A stretch of DNA of 34,610 nt from Oscillospiraceae bacterium (GTDB taxonomy: Bacteria > Bacillota > Clostridia > Oscillospirales > Acutalibacteraceae). A program made the position numbers and the translations under genes. The notes under the pieces are model-generated. The model was not told the DNA's origin. It ran no database searches and worked only from the letters and a program-made list of their open reading frames with translations. Positions within the stretch are counted from its first letter, which is position 1. The number at the start of each line of letters is the position of its first letter. The DNA lies in contig SVOW01000020.1 in NCBI GenBank assembly GCA_015066175.1, forward strand, positions 1 through 34,610, given 5' to 3'. Below are positions 25,592-33,454 of the stretch, piece by piece.

Positions 25592-26437
25592 ATGAGAGAA
25601 ATTGATGTATCTGTTATAACTGAAAAAATCAGCCGTATGTGCGTTGAAGCTAACAGATTTCTGCCATGTGATCTGGCGGAAAAAATTTCGCAGGCTGTAA
25701 ATGACGAAAGTGAAGAACTTCCGAAAAGCATTATGTGCGATATAAGAGAAAATCTTGATTGTGCAAAAGAGTTGGGAGTTCCCATTTGTCAGGATACGGG
25801 CATGGCTGTGATTTTTGCTGAAATCGGTCAGGATGTGCATTTTACAGGCGGAAGCTTTGAAGATGCTGTCAACGAAGGTGTAAGAAAAGGTTATACTGAA
25901 GGGCTTCTTCGTCTTTCAATAGTCAGAGACCCGCTGAAAGACAGGGTAAACACAGGGGATAACACTCCGGCAGTTATACACACAAGAATTGTTGACGGTG
26001 AAAATGTTAAAATCACAGTTGCACCGAAAGGTTTCGGCAGTGAAAATATGAGCCGCCTTAAAATGATGACACCATCTGTCACAAGGGAAGATATTATTGA
26101 TTTCGTTGTGGAAACGGTGAAAATTGCAGGGGGAAATCCTTGCCCGCCTATGGTTTTGGGCGTGGGTATCGGCGGTGATTTTGAAACAGTTGCCCTTAAT
26201 GCGAAAAAAGCACTCTGCAGAAATGTTTCAGAACGCAACAAAGATAAGTTTTATGCTGAAATGGAAACGGAAATTTTAAAAAGAGTAAATGAAACAAACA
26301 TCGGCCCTCAGGGATTCGGCGGTAAAACAACTGCCCTTGCAGTGAATATAGAAACAGCACCTACTCATATTGCAGGCTTGCCTGTGGCAGTGAATGTAGG
26401 CTGCCACGTTACAAGACATTTAACGGAGATAGTATGA
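25592..26437 (+). CDS. Fe-S fumarate hydratase, alpha subunit (TtdA/FumA N-terminal type)
   Basis: This 281-residue protein corresponds to the alpha subunit of class I, oxygen-sensitive 4Fe-4S fumarase or L-tartrate dehydratase, which interconverts fumarate and malate. Likely cluster cysteines are Cys66 (PICQDTG), Cys184 (GGNPCPP) and Cys271 (VGCHVTRH), the standard three. Length matches free-standing alpha subunits. A GTG 12 bases upstream is in frame, but AAAGGTG fits the ATG at 25592 better. The beta subunit usually follows directly; here the next gene is an RNA methyltransferase overlapping by four bases (ATGA). Fumarase is favoured over tartrate dehydratase only by general frequency. Confidence 0.88.
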   Translation: MREIDVSVITEKISRMCVEANRFLPCDLAEKISQAVNDESEELPKSIMCDIRENLDCAKELGVPICQDTGMAVIFAEIGQDVHFTGGSFEDAVNEGVRKGYTEGLLRLSIVRDPLKDRVNTGDNTPAVIHTRIVDGENVKITVAPKGFGSENMSRLKMMTPSVTREDIIDFVVETVKIAGGNPCPPMVLGVGIGGDFETVALNAKKALCRNVSERNKDKFYAEMETEILKRVNETNIGPQGFGGKTTALAVNIETAPTHIAGLPVAVNVGCHVTRHLTEIV

Positions 26438-27552
26438 TGAAAATGAATTTTGTAGTGCCTTGTCTTTTAGGTCTTGAAAAACCTATTGCTGATGAGCTTA
26501 AAATGATAGAAGCGGAAAATGTAGTCTGCGAAAACGGCAGAGTGTTGTTTTCAGGTGACGAAAATATTTTAGCACGTGCCAATATCTGCCTTCGCTTTGC
26601 AGAAAGAATTCAGATTCTTGTAGGCTCGTTTGTGGCGAAAAGCTTTGAAGAACTTTTTCAGGGCACAAAAAATCTGCCTTGGGAAAAATGGATTTCTGCC
26701 ACAGATGAATTTCCCGTCAAAGGCTATTCCATAAATTCAACTCTCTTTTCAGTAAGCGACTGTCAGTCAATTATCAAAAAGGCAGTTGTGGAGAGGCTTA
26801 AATCAAAATATAAAATTGAATGGTTTGAAGAAACAGGACCTGTGCATCAGATTCAGTTTTCAATTATGAAAGATAACGTAAGCCTTCTGCTTGACACATC
26901 AGGTGCAGGTTTACATAAAAGGGGCTACCGCCTTGAAGCAAACGGTGCACCTATTAAAGAAACTCTTGCAGCATCATTCAATTATCTTGCACGTGTGAGA
27001 AATTATCACACTTTGTACGACCCTATGTGCGGCTCAGGCACAATTCTCATTGAAGGTGCTATGATGGCGCATAATATTGCTCCCGGCGTTAACAGACATT
27101 TCACTGCAGAAAGATGGGAGCAGATTGATAACGCTGTGTGGGCAGAAGAAAGAGAAAGGGCAAAAAGCCTTGTGAATATGGATTCTTCCTTTATTGCCTA
27201 CGGCTCTGACATTGATGAAGCTACTCTTGAAATTGCCAAAATCAACGCTCAGCGTGCAGGAGTCAGCGATAAAATAGTTTTTGAAAAACGCGATATAAGA
27301 GATTTTGAGCCGAAGAGCGAAAAAGGCACTGTAATTGTGAATCCGCCCTATGGTGAAAGACTTCTCGACAGCAACGAAGCCAGTGCCCTTTACAAAGTTA
27401 TGGGCGAAAAATTTGTGCAGAAACGCGGCTGGGCGTATTATGTAATAAGTCCGTCAGAAGATTTTGAATACGATTTCGGCAGAAAGGCCGATAAACGTAG
27501 AAAACTTTATAACGGCATGATAAAATGTAATTTATATATGTATTTCAAGTGA
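26434..27552 (+). CDS. THUMP-domain class I RNA methyltransferase (RlmL/YpsC-like)
   Basis: This 372-residue protein is a THUMP domain (about residues 45-150) fused to a Rossmann methyltransferase domain. The S-adenosylmethionine motif is DPMCGSGTILIEGAMMAHNI, and the target-base motif NPPYGERL marks an N-methyltransferase acting on an exocyclic amino group. Relatives modify a guanine in 23S rRNA (the RlmL N-terminal half); YpsC is the Bacillus counterpart. It lacks the second methyltransferase domain of enterobacterial RlmKL. Its ATG overlaps the fumarase stop, so it is translationally coupled. The exact rRNA site is not shown by the sequence. Confidence 0.9.
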   Translation: MMKMNFVVPCLLGLEKPIADELKMIEAENVVCENGRVLFSGDENILARANICLRFAERIQILVGSFVAKSFEELFQGTKNLPWEKWISATDEFPVKGYSINSTLFSVSDCQSIIKKAVVERLKSKYKIEWFEETGPVHQIQFSIMKDNVSLLLDTSGAGLHKRGYRLEANGAPIKETLAASFNYLARVRNYHTLYDPMCGSGTILIEGAMMAHNIAPGVNRHFTAERWEQIDNAVWAEERERAKSLVNMDSSFIAYGSDIDEATLEIAKINAQRAGVSDKIVFEKRDIRDFEPKSEKGTVIVNPPYGERLLDSNEASALYKVMGEKFVQKRGWAYYVISPSEDFEYDFGRKADKRRKLYNGMIKCNLYMYFK

Positions 27553-27574
27553 TATTTTTCCGAGGTGACAAAAG

Positions 27575-28543
27575 GTGAAGTACGTTTTTATTGTCAATCC
27601 TGTTGCAGGTAAAGGGAAAGCAGGAAATTTTGTTTCTGAAATTGAAGCGAAATGTAAAGAAAAAAACGTAGAATTTGAAGTTTATGTAACATCAGGTGCA
27701 GGTCAGGCGAAAGCCCACACTGTCAGTCTTGGCAAAAGCGGAGAAGATATATGCGTGTTTGCCTGCGGTGGAGACGGCACTCTCTTTGAGGTTATCAACG
27801 GTGCTGTTGGTTTCGGCAATTTGAAAGTAGGCACTCTGCCTTTAGGCTCAGGCAACGATTTTGTTCGTAATTTCGGCAAGAAGAAAGATTTCCTTGATGT
27901 GACAACACAGCTTGATGGCGAAAGCCGTAGAATTGACCTTATAAAATGCGGTGAAAAATATGCCATAAGCCAATGTTCAATGGGCATTGATGCAGAAGTC
28001 TGCGCAAAGCAGACCACATTCAAAAAACTTCCCCTGATGTCAGGCGAGATGGCATATACTGCATCTCTTGTCTATTGTTTTTTGACAAAATCAAGCAATG
28101 TTTTTGACATTTCCATCGATGACGGCGAGTTTGAAACATACGATGTTTTGTTTGCCCTTTGCGGAAATGCACGTTATTACGGCGGCGGATATAAAGGAAT
28201 TCCCCTTGCAGTGTGTGATGACGGACTTCTTGATTTCATCATTGTCAGAAAAGATATGCCTGTTATAAAATTCCTTAAAGAAATGAATAATTACAAAGCG
28301 GGCAAACACCTTGACTGGGACAGAACAATTTTCAGACGAGGCAAAAAAATGACTGTCAGAAGCCGCAAATTTTCAGCTGTCAATGTTGACGGCGAATGTG
28401 AATTTGTAAAAGAGCGTACTTTTGAAATTGTACCGCAGGCTGTTGATTTTATTTTCCCATCAGGTGTGAATTACGACGAAATACATAAGGTATGGGAAGA
28501 AGAAAATAAATCTTCAGCAAATCTATTTACTTCTGCAGTTTAA
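27575..28543 (+). CDS. Diacylglycerol kinase-family lipid kinase
   Basis: This 322-residue protein is of the YegS/DgkB/BmrU family, which phosphorylates diacylglycerol or a related lipid and returns it to phospholipid synthesis. The N-terminal nucleotide-binding domain starts VFIVNPVAGKGKA, the catalytic GGDGT is at 65-69, and PLGSGNDF is at 89-96. The C-terminal beta-sandwich carries the NVDGE motif. It starts with GTG after GAGGTGA, 22 bp beyond the methyltransferase gene, and probably ends that transcript. The next promoter lies inside its final codons. Confidence 0.92.
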   Translation: MKYVFIVNPVAGKGKAGNFVSEIEAKCKEKNVEFEVYVTSGAGQAKAHTVSLGKSGEDICVFACGGDGTLFEVINGAVGFGNLKVGTLPLGSGNDFVRNFGKKKDFLDVTTQLDGESRRIDLIKCGEKYAISQCSMGIDAEVCAKQTTFKKLPLMSGEMAYTASLVYCFLTKSSNVFDISIDDGEFETYDVLFALCGNARYYGGGYKGIPLAVCDDGLLDFIIVRKDMPVIKFLKEMNNYKAGKHLDWDRTIFRRGKKMTVRSRKFSAVNVDGECEFVKERTFEIVPQAVDFIFPSGVNYDEIHKVWEEENKSSANLFTSAV

Positions 28544-28554
28544 TGTGTTAAAAT
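28526..28554 (+). promoter_or_regulatory. Putative promoter of yerC-methyltransferase-hslO
   Basis: TTTACT (28526-28531), 17 bp, TAAAAT (28549-28554). The -35 box lies inside the end of the lipid-kinase gene. Confidence 0.55.
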
Positions 28555-28585
28555 AAACAGGATAACTACTTGAGGAGGCATTGCT

Positions 28586-28882
28586 TTGAAGGGTGCTTTT
28601 AAAGACGAAAATATAGATTTTCTTATCCGTTCAATTCTTGCTCTTGAAACTGAAGAAGAAGTTTTTAATTTCTTCTGTGATTTATGCACTGTTACTGAAC
28701 TGCAATCAATTTCACAACGTCTTGTTGTGGCAAAAATGCTCAGCGATAAAGAGGTTTACAGTGACATTGTTAAGAAAACAAAGGCAAGCACAGCTACTAT
28801 CAGCCGTGTTAACCGTTCGCTCAAATACGGTAACGACGGTTACGAGGTTGTTTTTGACCGTATAAGGGAGCAGGAAAAATGA
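28586..28882 (+). CDS. TrpR-like YerC/YecD family protein
   Basis: This 98-residue protein is of the YerC/YecD family, small DNA-binding proteins with a Trp-repressor-like helix-turn-helix. The N-terminal helical half is acidic. The recognition region SDIVKKTKASTATISRVNRS is typical of the family, followed by LKYGNDGYEVVFDRI. The start is TTG, chosen because GAGGAGG lies 7-8 bases upstream and the length then equals that of known members. It overlaps the next methyltransferase by four bases. The target genes are unknown; there is no tryptophan gene nearby. Confidence 0.9.
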   Translation: MKGAFKDENIDFLIRSILALETEEEVFNFFCDLCTVTELQSISQRLVVAKMLSDKEVYSDIVKKTKASTATISRVNRSLKYGNDGYEVVFDRIREQEK

Positions 28883-29628
28883 GTTACGGCAGTTTCGCTT
28901 ATTTTTACGACCGCCTGACTGAAAATGTAGATTATAAATCTTATGCCGCTTATATTAAGCGGCTTTTTGAAAATTACGGCGGAAACAAAAAAATAAATTC
29001 AGTCCTTGATGTTGCCTGCGGCACAGGCTCGCTTACTGCAGAGCTTGCAAGGCTGGGCTTTGATATGACAGGCACCGATTCTTCCTATGATATGCTGTCT
29101 GTTGCCCGGGAAAAGAATGGCGAAGAAAGCCTTGACATTCTTTACCTTTGCCAGAGTGCCGAAGAATTGGACCTTTACGGCACTGTCGAAGGTGCTGTGT
29201 GCACTCTTGACAGCATAAACCACATCACTGACGAAAAAGACGTAATTAAAGCCTTTGAAAAGATTTCTCTTTTTATGGAAAAAGACGGCTTGTTTATCTT
29301 TGATATGAACACAGAATATAAGCACCGTGAGATTTTAGGCGACAACACTTTCGTCTATGACCTTGATGATGTTTACTGTGTATGGCAGAATGAATTCGAC
29401 GAAGAAAATATGACAACTCATATTTATCTTGATATTTTTGAAGAAACAGAAAATGGCTCTTATGAACGTTTCTGCGAAGATTTTGAAGAAAAGGTATATT
29501 CCTTTGAACAGGTAAAAAAATGGCTTTCAGGCAGTGATTTTGAACTTCTTGAACATTTTAAAGAGATGACTGAAGAAAAGCCTGATGAAGAAACACAGAG
29601 AATAGTTTATATTGCGAGGAAAAAATAA
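28879..29628 (+). CDS. Class I SAM-dependent methyltransferase
   Basis: This 249-residue protein has a Rossmann methyltransferase domain. Motif I is DVACGTG (44-50), followed by the acidic residue of motif II in MTGTDSSYDML and motif IV CTLDSINHI. The C-terminal half is acidic, including an added segment (FDEENMTTHIYLDIFEETEN) common in the YodH/YqeM-like group annotated only as small-molecule or tRNA-like methyltransferases. The ATG overlaps the yerC stop and the hslO ATG touches its own stop, so the three genes are tightly coupled. The acceptor is unknown. Confidence 0.88.
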   Translation: MSYGSFAYFYDRLTENVDYKSYAAYIKRLFENYGGNKKINSVLDVACGTGSLTAELARLGFDMTGTDSSYDMLSVAREKNGEESLDILYLCQSAEELDLYGTVEGAVCTLDSINHITDEKDVIKAFEKISLFMEKDGLFIFDMNTEYKHREILGDNTFVYDLDDVYCVWQNEFDEENMTTHIYLDIFEETENGSYERFCEDFEEKVYSFEQVKKWLSGSDFELLEHFKEMTEEKPDEETQRIVYIARKK

Positions 29629-30507
29629 ATGGGTAAAATAGTAAGATGCATTTCACAGTTAGGCGACCTGACCATAATGGCGGTAGAATCAACAGATATG
29701 GTGCAGAGAGCGCACGAAATCCACTCAACTTCCAAAGTTGCTTCTGCAGCGTTGGGTAGACTTCTCACTGCAGCAAGCATGATGGGCGCAGTGCTCAAAG
29801 GCAAAGATTCAAGCGTAACATTAAGAATCAACGGCGGCGGACCTGCAGGCAGTGTTATTGCTGTTTCTGACAGCACAGGTAATGTAAGGGGATATATAGG
29901 CGACGCATCAGTTGAACTTCCCCTTAACAAAAAAGGCAAGCTTGATGTAGGCGGTGCAGTGGGCACAGACGGCTTTGTAACAGTTATCAAGGACCTTGGT
30001 ATGAAAGAGCCTTACATCGGTCAGACACCCATTGTAACAGGCGAAATTGCAGAAGATATCACAAGCTATTTTGCTTCAAGCGAGCAGACTCCCACAGTCT
30101 GCGCTTTGGGCGTGCTTGTAAACCCCGAAACAAAAGATATTCTCACAGCAGGCGGATTTATCATTCAACTCCTTCCCACAGCAATGGAAGACACAATCGA
30201 AAAGGTTGAAAGGTGCATAAAAGATATTGAGCCTGTAACAACAATGCTGGCATCAGGAATGAAGCCTGAAGAAATTTGCAGAAAAGTTCTTCCTGAGTTC
30301 ACTCTTGACGTGCTCGATGAAGCAGAGGTTGCATATAAATGCACATGCACAAAAGACCGCGTAGAAAAGGCTCTCATCTCAACAGGCGAAGAAGCACTTC
30401 TCGAAATGGCAGAGGATGAAGAAACAGAAATCTGCTGCAATTTCTGCGACAAAAAATTTGTATTTACTTCAGAAGAAATTAAGAAAATCATAAAAAAATC
30501 AAAATAA
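29629..30507 (+). CDS. hslO: Redox-regulated chaperone Hsp33
   Basis: This 292-residue protein is the Hsp33 chaperone, a cytoplasmic holdase switched on by oxidation. The N-terminal domain includes TLRINGGGPAGSVIAVSDST. The zinc-binding redox switch is CTC (Cys238, Cys240) and CNFC (Cys270, Cys273), the family's C-x-C plus C-x-x-C pattern; Cys269 is an extra neighbour. It starts directly after the methyltransferase stop (TAAATG). Downstream lies an A/T-rich stretch with a weak TTTTGAAAAA/TTTTTCAAAA hairpin and then the tRNA promoter. Confidence 0.96.
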   Translation: MGKIVRCISQLGDLTIMAVESTDMVQRAHEIHSTSKVASAALGRLLTAASMMGAVLKGKDSSVTLRINGGGPAGSVIAVSDSTGNVRGYIGDASVELPLNKKGKLDVGGAVGTDGFVTVIKDLGMKEPYIGQTPIVTGEIAEDITSYFASSEQTPTVCALGVLVNPETKDILTAGGFIIQLLPTAMEDTIEKVERCIKDIEPVTTMLASGMKPEEICRKVLPEFTLDVLDEAEVAYKCTCTKDRVEKALISTGEEALLEMAEDEETEICCNFCDKKFVFTSEEIKKIIKKSK

Positions 30508-30583
30508 TTTTTGCCCACAAACCCAATAGAATCAAGGCTTTTGAAAAAAACAAAAAATTTTTCAAAAAAATTTAAAAAAAGTA

Positions 30584-30612
30584 TTGACAAAAGGTGCAAC
30601 TTAGTGTATACT
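30584..30612 (+). promoter_or_regulatory. tRNA operon promoter
   Basis: Consensus TTGACA (30584-30589), 17 bp, TATACT (30607-30612). It leaves a leader of about 55 nt before tRNA-Val. Confidence 0.9.
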
Positions 30613-30673
30613 TATCAACGTTGCAAATGCAAACGCTCTTAAAAAACAGAGCACAGCAGAGTGCAATATATGT

Positions 30674-30749
30674 GGGAGCATAGCTCAGCTGGGAGAGCAT
30701 CTGCCTTACAAGCAGAGGGTCATAGGTTCGAGCCCTATTGTTCCCACCA
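30674..30749 (+). tRNA. tRNA-Val (TAC)
   Basis: 76 nt with encoded CCA. The acceptor GGGAGCA pairs with TGTTCCC, the anticodon stem is TCTGC/GCAGA with loop CTTACAA (anticodon TAC), and the T arm is GGTTCGAGCC-like. First gene of the five-tRNA cluster. Confidence 0.97.
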
Positions 30750-30756
30750 ATTATTT

Positions 30757-30833
30757 GGCCCGGTAGTTCAGTTGGTTAGAACGCTAGCCTGTCACGCTAG
30801 AGGTCGACGGTTCGAGCCCGTTCCGGGTCGCCA
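30757..30833 (+). tRNA. tRNA-Asp (GTC)
   Basis: 77 nt with encoded CCA. The acceptor GGCCCGG pairs with CCGGGTC, and the anticodon loop CTGTCAC gives GTC. It follows tRNA-Val after seven bases. Confidence 0.97.
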
Positions 30834-30840
30834 AATAATT

Positions 30841-30916
<76 letters not shown>

Positions 30917-30919
30917 TAT

Positions 30920-30995
30920 GCGGATGTAGCTCATCTGGTAGAGCGCCACCTTGCCAAGGTGGAGGTAGCGGGTTCGAGCCCCGTCATCCGCTCCA
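30920..30995 (+). tRNA. tRNA-Gly (GCC)
   Basis: 76 nt with encoded CCA. The acceptor GCGGATG pairs with CATCCGC, and the anticodon loop TTGCCAA gives GCC. Confidence 0.97.
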
Positions 30996-31001
30996 CAAGA
31001 A

Positions 31002-31033
31002 AGTCGCTGAAATGTAATATTTTAGCGGCTTTT
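31002..31033 (+). terminator. Hairpin between tRNA-Gly and tRNA-Cys
   Basis: A 12-bp stem (31002-31013 with 31019-31030, two G-T pairs) is followed by only three to four T residues. It may be a weak terminator or a processing signal that lowers tRNA-Cys output. Confidence 0.5.
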
Positions 31034-31050
31034 CAAATAAAATAGAATAT

Positions 31051-31119
<69 letters not shown>

Positions 31120-31125
<6 letters not shown>

Positions 31126-31397
31126 AAAAATTCCTGTTCTTCGGAACAGGAATTTTTTTATCCATTGCGAAAGCAATGGCATATCATCAACAATGGCAAA
31201 ATTGCCATTGTTGTATCTCATCAGTCCGTCAGGACTGTATATCATCACGCTTTAGCGTGTATCAAAAAGCTTTCGCAATGATGATATACAACTTCTTACG
31301 AAGTTGATGATATGCAATTCCTGCGGAATTGATGATATGCAATTCCTGCGGAATTGATGATATACAATGCTTCGCATTGATTTTGTACTCCCACACC
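31120..31397 (+). repeat. Hairpin array, copy 1
   Basis: A terminator (31126-31160) is followed by short hairpins joined by linkers. Local hairpin CCATTGC/GCAATGG is at 31162-31179; others are at 31189-31212, 31222-31237 and 31246-31259. An outer strand at 31269-31280 is the perfect 12-base complement of 31163-31174. Further hairpins follow at 31290-31305, 31316-31330, 31341-31355 (a duplicate of the previous one) and 31365-31379. Linkers read CATATCATC-like before the outer strand and GATGATATRC after it, so the two halves are also complementary. Copy 2 (32006-32258) is identical except that it lacks one 25-base AATTCC hairpin unit. Confidence 0.9.
31126..31160 (+). terminator. tRNA operon terminator, first part of hairpin array 1
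   Basis: AAAAATTCCTGTTC, loop TTCG, GAACAGGAATTTTTTT: a 14-bp stem with a U-tract starting directly at the tRNA-Cys CCA end. The same sequence is repeated at 32011-32046. Confidence 0.93.
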
Positions 31398-31400
31398 CTA

Positions 31401-31429
31401 TTGTGATTTTATATCAACTGTGCTATAAT
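31401..31429 (+). promoter_or_regulatory. Promoter of the SF0329-family gene
   Basis: TTGTGA (31401-31406), 17 bp, extended -10 TGCTATAAT (hexamer 31424-31429). The following leader AACAAATAAGATTTT resembles those at 32296 and 33466. Confidence 0.75.
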
Positions 31430-31465
31430 TAATTAACAAATAAGATTTTTGGAGAGTTGACATTT

Positions 31466-31978
31466 ATGGGATATGAAGGCTCTTGGAGTGGGATGCGTAA
31501 ATACCTTGAAAAAGAAATACTTGCAGACAGCCTCAAAGGCAGAGTCAGATATGGTTGTACAACATATGTCGGTATGGACGGATGCAAAATTTTTGAGGTT
31601 TGTATTGATGACAAACAAGTAAAGCGTTTTTCTTGGGAAACGGTAAACAATTATTTTATTGAAAAAGGATATAAATCAATCGAGAAGCCATACGGTGCAA
31701 TTGAGTATTGGGATAAATTCTGGTCTTTGTTAGATAAATATCCTTTAAATGAGAGAACGTAATATAAAGACAGTGAATTTGCTGATGCGTTAGCTGAATA
31801 TCGCAATCAAGACATTAAAATGAGCATTCAGTCTAATAACCCTATTGTAAGAATGTTTGCCATACTTGATCGCCGTATAGGTAAGCGTACACTTGAAAAA
31901 CTGAAAGATACTTTAGCTGAACAGCCTGAATGGTTAAAACAGTTTTATATTTTAAGATTTGAGGCTGAGAATTTGTAA
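31466..31978 (+). pseudogene. SF0329-family protein, interrupted by an in-frame TAA
   Basis: The reading frame from ATG 31466 (GGAGAG upstream) gives 98 residues and stops at TAA 31760-31762. The same frame stays open for 71 more codons to TAA 31976-31978. Both halves look like parts of one SF0329-type protein, a small family of unknown function: the first has SLKGRVRYGCTTYVGMDGCKIFEVCIDD, broken here as SLKGRVRYGCTTYV and GCKIFEVCIDD, and the second has NPIVRMFAILDRRIGKRTL. The joined product would be about 170 residues, a usual size for the family as I recall it. A single base change (for example GAA to TAA) explains the break. Other readings are a truncated functional protein or stop-codon read-through. 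Confidence 0.75.
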
Positions 31979-32005
31979 ATTTATGCGGTTCTAAAATGAG
32001 ACGTA

Positions 32006-32258
32006 CCTCCAAAAAATTCCTGTTCTTCGGAACAGGAATTTTTTTATCCATTGCGAAAGCAATGGCATATCATCAACAATGGCAAAATTGCCATTGTTGT
32101 ATCTCATCAGTCCGTCAGGACTGTATATCATCACGCTTTAGCGTGTATCAAAAAGCTTTCGCAATGATGATATACAACTTCTTACGAAGTTGATGATATG
32201 CAATTCCTGCGGAATTGATGATATACAATGCTTCGCATTGATTTTGTACTCCCACACC
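32006..32258 (+). repeat. Hairpin array, copy 2
   Basis: A direct repeat of 31120-31397, from the last six tRNA-Cys bases (CCTCCA) through the terminator and the hairpins to TTTTGTACTCCCACACC. It differs by lacking one 25-base unit with the AATTCC/GGAATT hairpin. No other mismatch was found by eye. It separates the SF0329 remnant from the lipoprotein gene and supplies a terminator for the former. Confidence 0.92.
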
Positions 32259-32261
32259 TGA

Positions 32262-32290
32262 TTGAAAATTCATATTATGTGTGATATAAT
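32262..32290 (+). promoter_or_regulatory. Promoter of the lipoprotein gene
   Basis: TTGAAA (32262-32267), 17 bp, extended -10 TGATATAAT (hexamer 32285-32290). The leader TATAATCAGTTCGACAAATA, then AGAATTTG, matches that at 33455-33482 at 25 of 28 positions. Confidence 0.8.
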
Positions 32291-32342
32291 CAGTTCGACA
32301 AATAAGAATTTGATAAAACAAAATATAAAGGGGGATACAGGT

Positions 32343-32750
32343 ATGAAAAAAGTATGTTGTGTATTGGTACTGATACTTACATTATTTATGCTCTGTAGCT
32401 GTGGGAGATATGTCAAGAGTTATTCTGCAACCATTTTGATTACTTCCTGTCAGGGCAATGAAGCAAGTATGGAATTTGATACCTTTAAGGGAACGAATAA
32501 TTTCAAATTAAGAAGAGATGGTATTGCTGAGCATACACTTGATTTTGAAGCAAGTCTTGCTGAAGGCGAGATGAATGTTTATATCGGTGTTGATGGCGAA
32601 AAAGAATTGCTCCTTACTGTTAAGGGTGGAGAATCCTACGACGAAACCATTACACTTGATGATAAATATGATAACGAAAAAACAATCTACATTATTCTCG
32701 AAACGATAGGCAAATGTGTAGATGGTGATTTTGAGTTTGAATACAATTAA
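32343..32750 (+). CDS. Small lipoprotein of unknown function
   Basis: This is a 135-residue predicted lipoprotein. The signal sequence MKKVCCVLVLILTLFMLCSC ends in a lipobox-like L-C-S-C with Cys20 as the likely lipid anchor. The mature part is beta-strand-like and acidic (EGEMNVYIGVDGEKELLLTV), with no family recognised. The frame is open 81 bases further upstream, but AAAGGGGGA precedes the ATG at 32343, which directly begins the signal sequence. It sits between hairpin arrays 2 and 3 with its own promoter. Confidence 0.8.
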   Translation: MKKVCCVLVLILTLFMLCSCGRYVKSYSATILITSCQGNEASMEFDTFKGTNNFKLRRDGIAEHTLDFEASLAEGEMNVYIGVDGEKELLLTVKGGESYDETITLDDKYDNEKTIYIILETIGKCVDGDFEFEYN

Positions 32751-32821
32751 TTAAAGTGAAGGGAACAAACAAATTACAATTTGTCGAGTTGATTTAATTT
32801 TGACAAAAACAAGTTGTAAAC

Positions 32822-33053
32822 ACAAAAAATTAAGGACTTCTTTGAAGTCCTTAATTTTTTTATCCAAGCCGACAGGCTTGGTATATCATCACGCGTTAGC
32901 GTGCATATCATCAACACGGCATTGCCGTGTTGTATCTCATCACACCGAAGGTGTGCATTTCTGTCGGCTTGATGATATACAACTTCTTACGAAGTTGATG
33001 ATATGCAATTCCTGCGGAATTGATGATATACAATGCTTCGCATTGATTTTGTT
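32822..33053 (+). repeat. Hairpin array, copy 3 (diverged stems, same layout)
   Basis: It starts with a terminator (TTAAGGACTTC with GAAGTCCTTAA, T-run to 32861) of different sequence from copies 1 and 2. Local hairpin CCAAGCC/GGCTTGG is at 32864-32881. Inner hairpins are at 32890-32903, 32913-32931 and 32941-32955. The outer strand 32961-32971 is the perfect 11-base complement of 32865-32875. The tail hairpins at 32981-32996, 33007-33021 and 33031-33045 have the same sequence as in copies 1 and 2. Linkers are again TATCATC-type before and GATGATATRC after the outer strand. The stems differ but the pairings are kept. Confidence 0.9.
32824..32861 (+). terminator. Terminator of the lipoprotein gene, first part of array 3
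   Basis: AAAAAATTAAGGACTTC pairs with GAAGTCCTTAATTTTTT across a three-base loop. It occupies the position of the tRNA-type terminator in copies 1 and 2. Confidence 0.88.
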
Positions 33054-33071
33054 TGTAACTTGTAGTATAAT
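33043..33071 (+). promoter_or_regulatory. Promoter of the four-helix-bundle gene
   Basis: TTGATT (33043-33048), 17 bp, TATAAT (33066-33071). The -35 box overlaps the end of the last hairpin of array 3, so the array and promoter are physically joined. Confidence 0.65.
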
Positions 33072-33092
33072 CACTTAAAAGGATGTGGTTAT

Positions 33093-33437
33093 ATGCCCCA
33101 AAATTATTTGCTGATTTACGCTGAACAATTAGCAACTGATATTGAATTGCTTTGCCAAAATATTAAAGCACCATCAAATACATTGTTTCAAATCCGTAAA
33201 AGTTCAAGTAGTGTATATGCAAATATTCGTGAAGCAAATTACGGTCAGAGCAGGGCAGATATGCTTTCTAAATTTGAAATTGCATTAAAGGAATGTAGTG
33301 AAACTGAAGGTTGGTTGCAGCTTTTATTTAACACAAAATTTATTGATGAAGATATATACAAAAAGACCAGAAACCTTTGTGGTCGAATAAGACGAATGTT
33401 AATTGCAAGTTGTAAAACACTAAAAAATAAGTTATAA
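33093..33437 (+). CDS. Four-helix-bundle protein (23S rRNA intervening-sequence family)
   Basis: This 114-residue helical protein is of the S23/four-helix-bundle family first noticed in intervening sequences of 23S rRNA genes and found widely as solitary accessory genes. Family features are the AEQLATDIELLCQNI start, SSSSVYANIREANYG in the second helix, KFEIALKECSETEGWLQLL in the third, and a basic final helix (RIRRMLIASCKTLKNKL). The biochemical role of the family is not established. The start follows AAGGATGTGG. No hairpin array lies between it and the next gene. Confidence 0.88.
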   Translation: MPQNYLLIYAEQLATDIELLCQNIKAPSNTLFQIRKSSSSVYANIREANYGQSRADMLSKFEIALKECSETEGWLQLLFNTKFIDEDIYKKTRNLCGRIRRMLIASCKTLKNKL

Positions 33438-33454
33438 AATAACAATTGTTGTGC

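Noticed and set aside
31280-31379. CRISPR-like array
   Set aside because: Units are about 25 bases, each a hairpin with a linker, with no unique spacers, and no cas genes are in the window.
32800-33135. Reading frames on both strands over array 3
   Set aside because: Translation of palindromic repeats, with no supported start.
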